A DNA stretch of 64,000 bases, taken from assembly GCA_010084195.1 (NCBI GenBank), contig RGPS01000006.1, positions 1 to 64,000 on the forward strand. The letters are read 5' to 3'. Under the pieces are notes generated by a model. That model searched no databases. It was not told where the DNA came from and worked only from the letters and a program-made list of their open reading frames with translations. Source of the stretch: Terriglobia bacterium. Lineage in GTDB: Bacteria > Acidobacteriota > Terriglobia > Bryobacterales > Bryobacteraceae. The position numbers were made by a program, and so were the translations under genes. Below, in pieces: positions 63,730 to 64,000 of this stretch (the stretch's first letter is position 1; each line of letters begins with the position of its first letter).

Positions 63730-64000
63730 TTAAGGGGCGACATATTTCGCCCGAGCCGCTGCAATCATGGCTTTGTTCTTCGCCTGCTGCTCAGGATACT
63801 GCGCGTTCAGTTCGGCGTTACGCTGTTCGTCGAACAGCCCAGGGGACGAAAATATCTTCATCAGATCAGTTTTGCCCTTCACAGGGACGGCCCCTACGTA
63901 GATAGTGTCGATTTGGCCGTATAACATTTCATTGGCCTCCTCACTCAGTAACATTCTTGCGTGGGCCTCTTTGTTTAGGCTTTCCAGACGAGAGGCCATG
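63730..64000 (-). CDS. Adenylate/guanylate cyclase (class III), C-terminal end, cut by window edge
   Basis: The last 89 residues begin ASRLESLNKEAHARMLLSEE, the NLASRLES region of class III cyclases, and VPVKGKTDLMKIFSS matches the VKGK-type end. The rest lies outside the window. An ATG near the edge is internal. Confidence 0.75.
   Translation of the reverse strand, partial: MASRLESLNKEAHARMLLSEEANEMLYGQIDTIYVGAVPVKGKTDLMKIFSSPGLFDEQRNAELNAQYPEQQAKNKAMIAAARAKYVAP

Noticed and set aside
1-64000. CRISPR array or prophage
   Set aside because: No regular repeat-spacer pattern, cas gene, integrase or capsid gene was found.

Overview
The window looks like a piece of a GC-rich Acidobacteriota chromosome, most likely Bryobacterales/Solibacterales. 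This is inferred from gene content: a TIGR03435-type fragment (a family expanded in Candidatus Solibacter), a PEP-CTERM-type protein, secreted FG-GAP and ThuA-like proteins, a Tat-dependent Gfo/Idh/MocA oxidoreductase, a DUF1343 (NamZ) fusion and caspase/TPR proteins. No plasmid, phage or insertion-sequence genes and no CRISPR array were seen.

Region 1 (1-5568) is the main find: a compact, apparently unusual lasso-peptide locus with two sub-clusters. On the minus strand a HPr-kinase-like tailoring kinase, a sulfotransferase, a PqqD-like leader-binding protein (B1) and an asparagine-synthetase-like cyclase (C, cut by the window edge) overlap by 1-4 bases each. Divergent to them are a small precursor (A1) and a transglutaminase-like leader peptidase (B2). 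Beyond lies a second B1, a second precursor (A2) with a textbook YxxPxLxxxG leader and a 20-residue core, and a second cyclase that has lost its PP-loop segment and is split by a frameshift. Both predicted cores end in Ser, the residue modified by known lasso kinases. The locus ends 34 bp from the 3' end of a tRNA-Ala gene.

Region 2 (5.8-9.7 kb): a lipoprotein with a MacB-type ABC permease and ATPase, a half-HU protein overlapping a HU-TIR fusion, and a tiny Lys-rich secreted peptide. Region 3 (9.7-24 kb) is mostly housekeeping: Rrf2 regulator and cysteine synthase, cupin, glmU, yvcK, a PIN-TRAM protein with ispD and ispF, a class A beta-lactamase-like enzyme, a metallophosphoesterase, a Gfo/Idh oxidoreductase whose ribosome binding site can pair with two upstream anti-SD copies, and pgi.

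Region 4 (24-44 kb): a serine hydrolase-NamZ fusion, an AT-hook protein, two transporters, a membrane-anchored spermidine-synthase-like protein, a PfkB kinase, a decayed NDH-2 remnant, an RND efflux operon (TolC-RND-MFP), ThiO and the RNase P RNA gene. Region 5 (44.6-64 kb): an M28 peptidase, tRNA-Met, secreted FG-GAP and ThuA proteins, HtrA, a TIGR03435 relic, an enolase-superfamily protein, a PEP-CTERM protein, a two-component-like beta-propeller/adenylate cyclase broken at a poly-G tract, a decayed ECF-sigma/YCII pair, an MBL hydrolase, a secreted caspase-TPR protein and the end of another adenylate cyclase.
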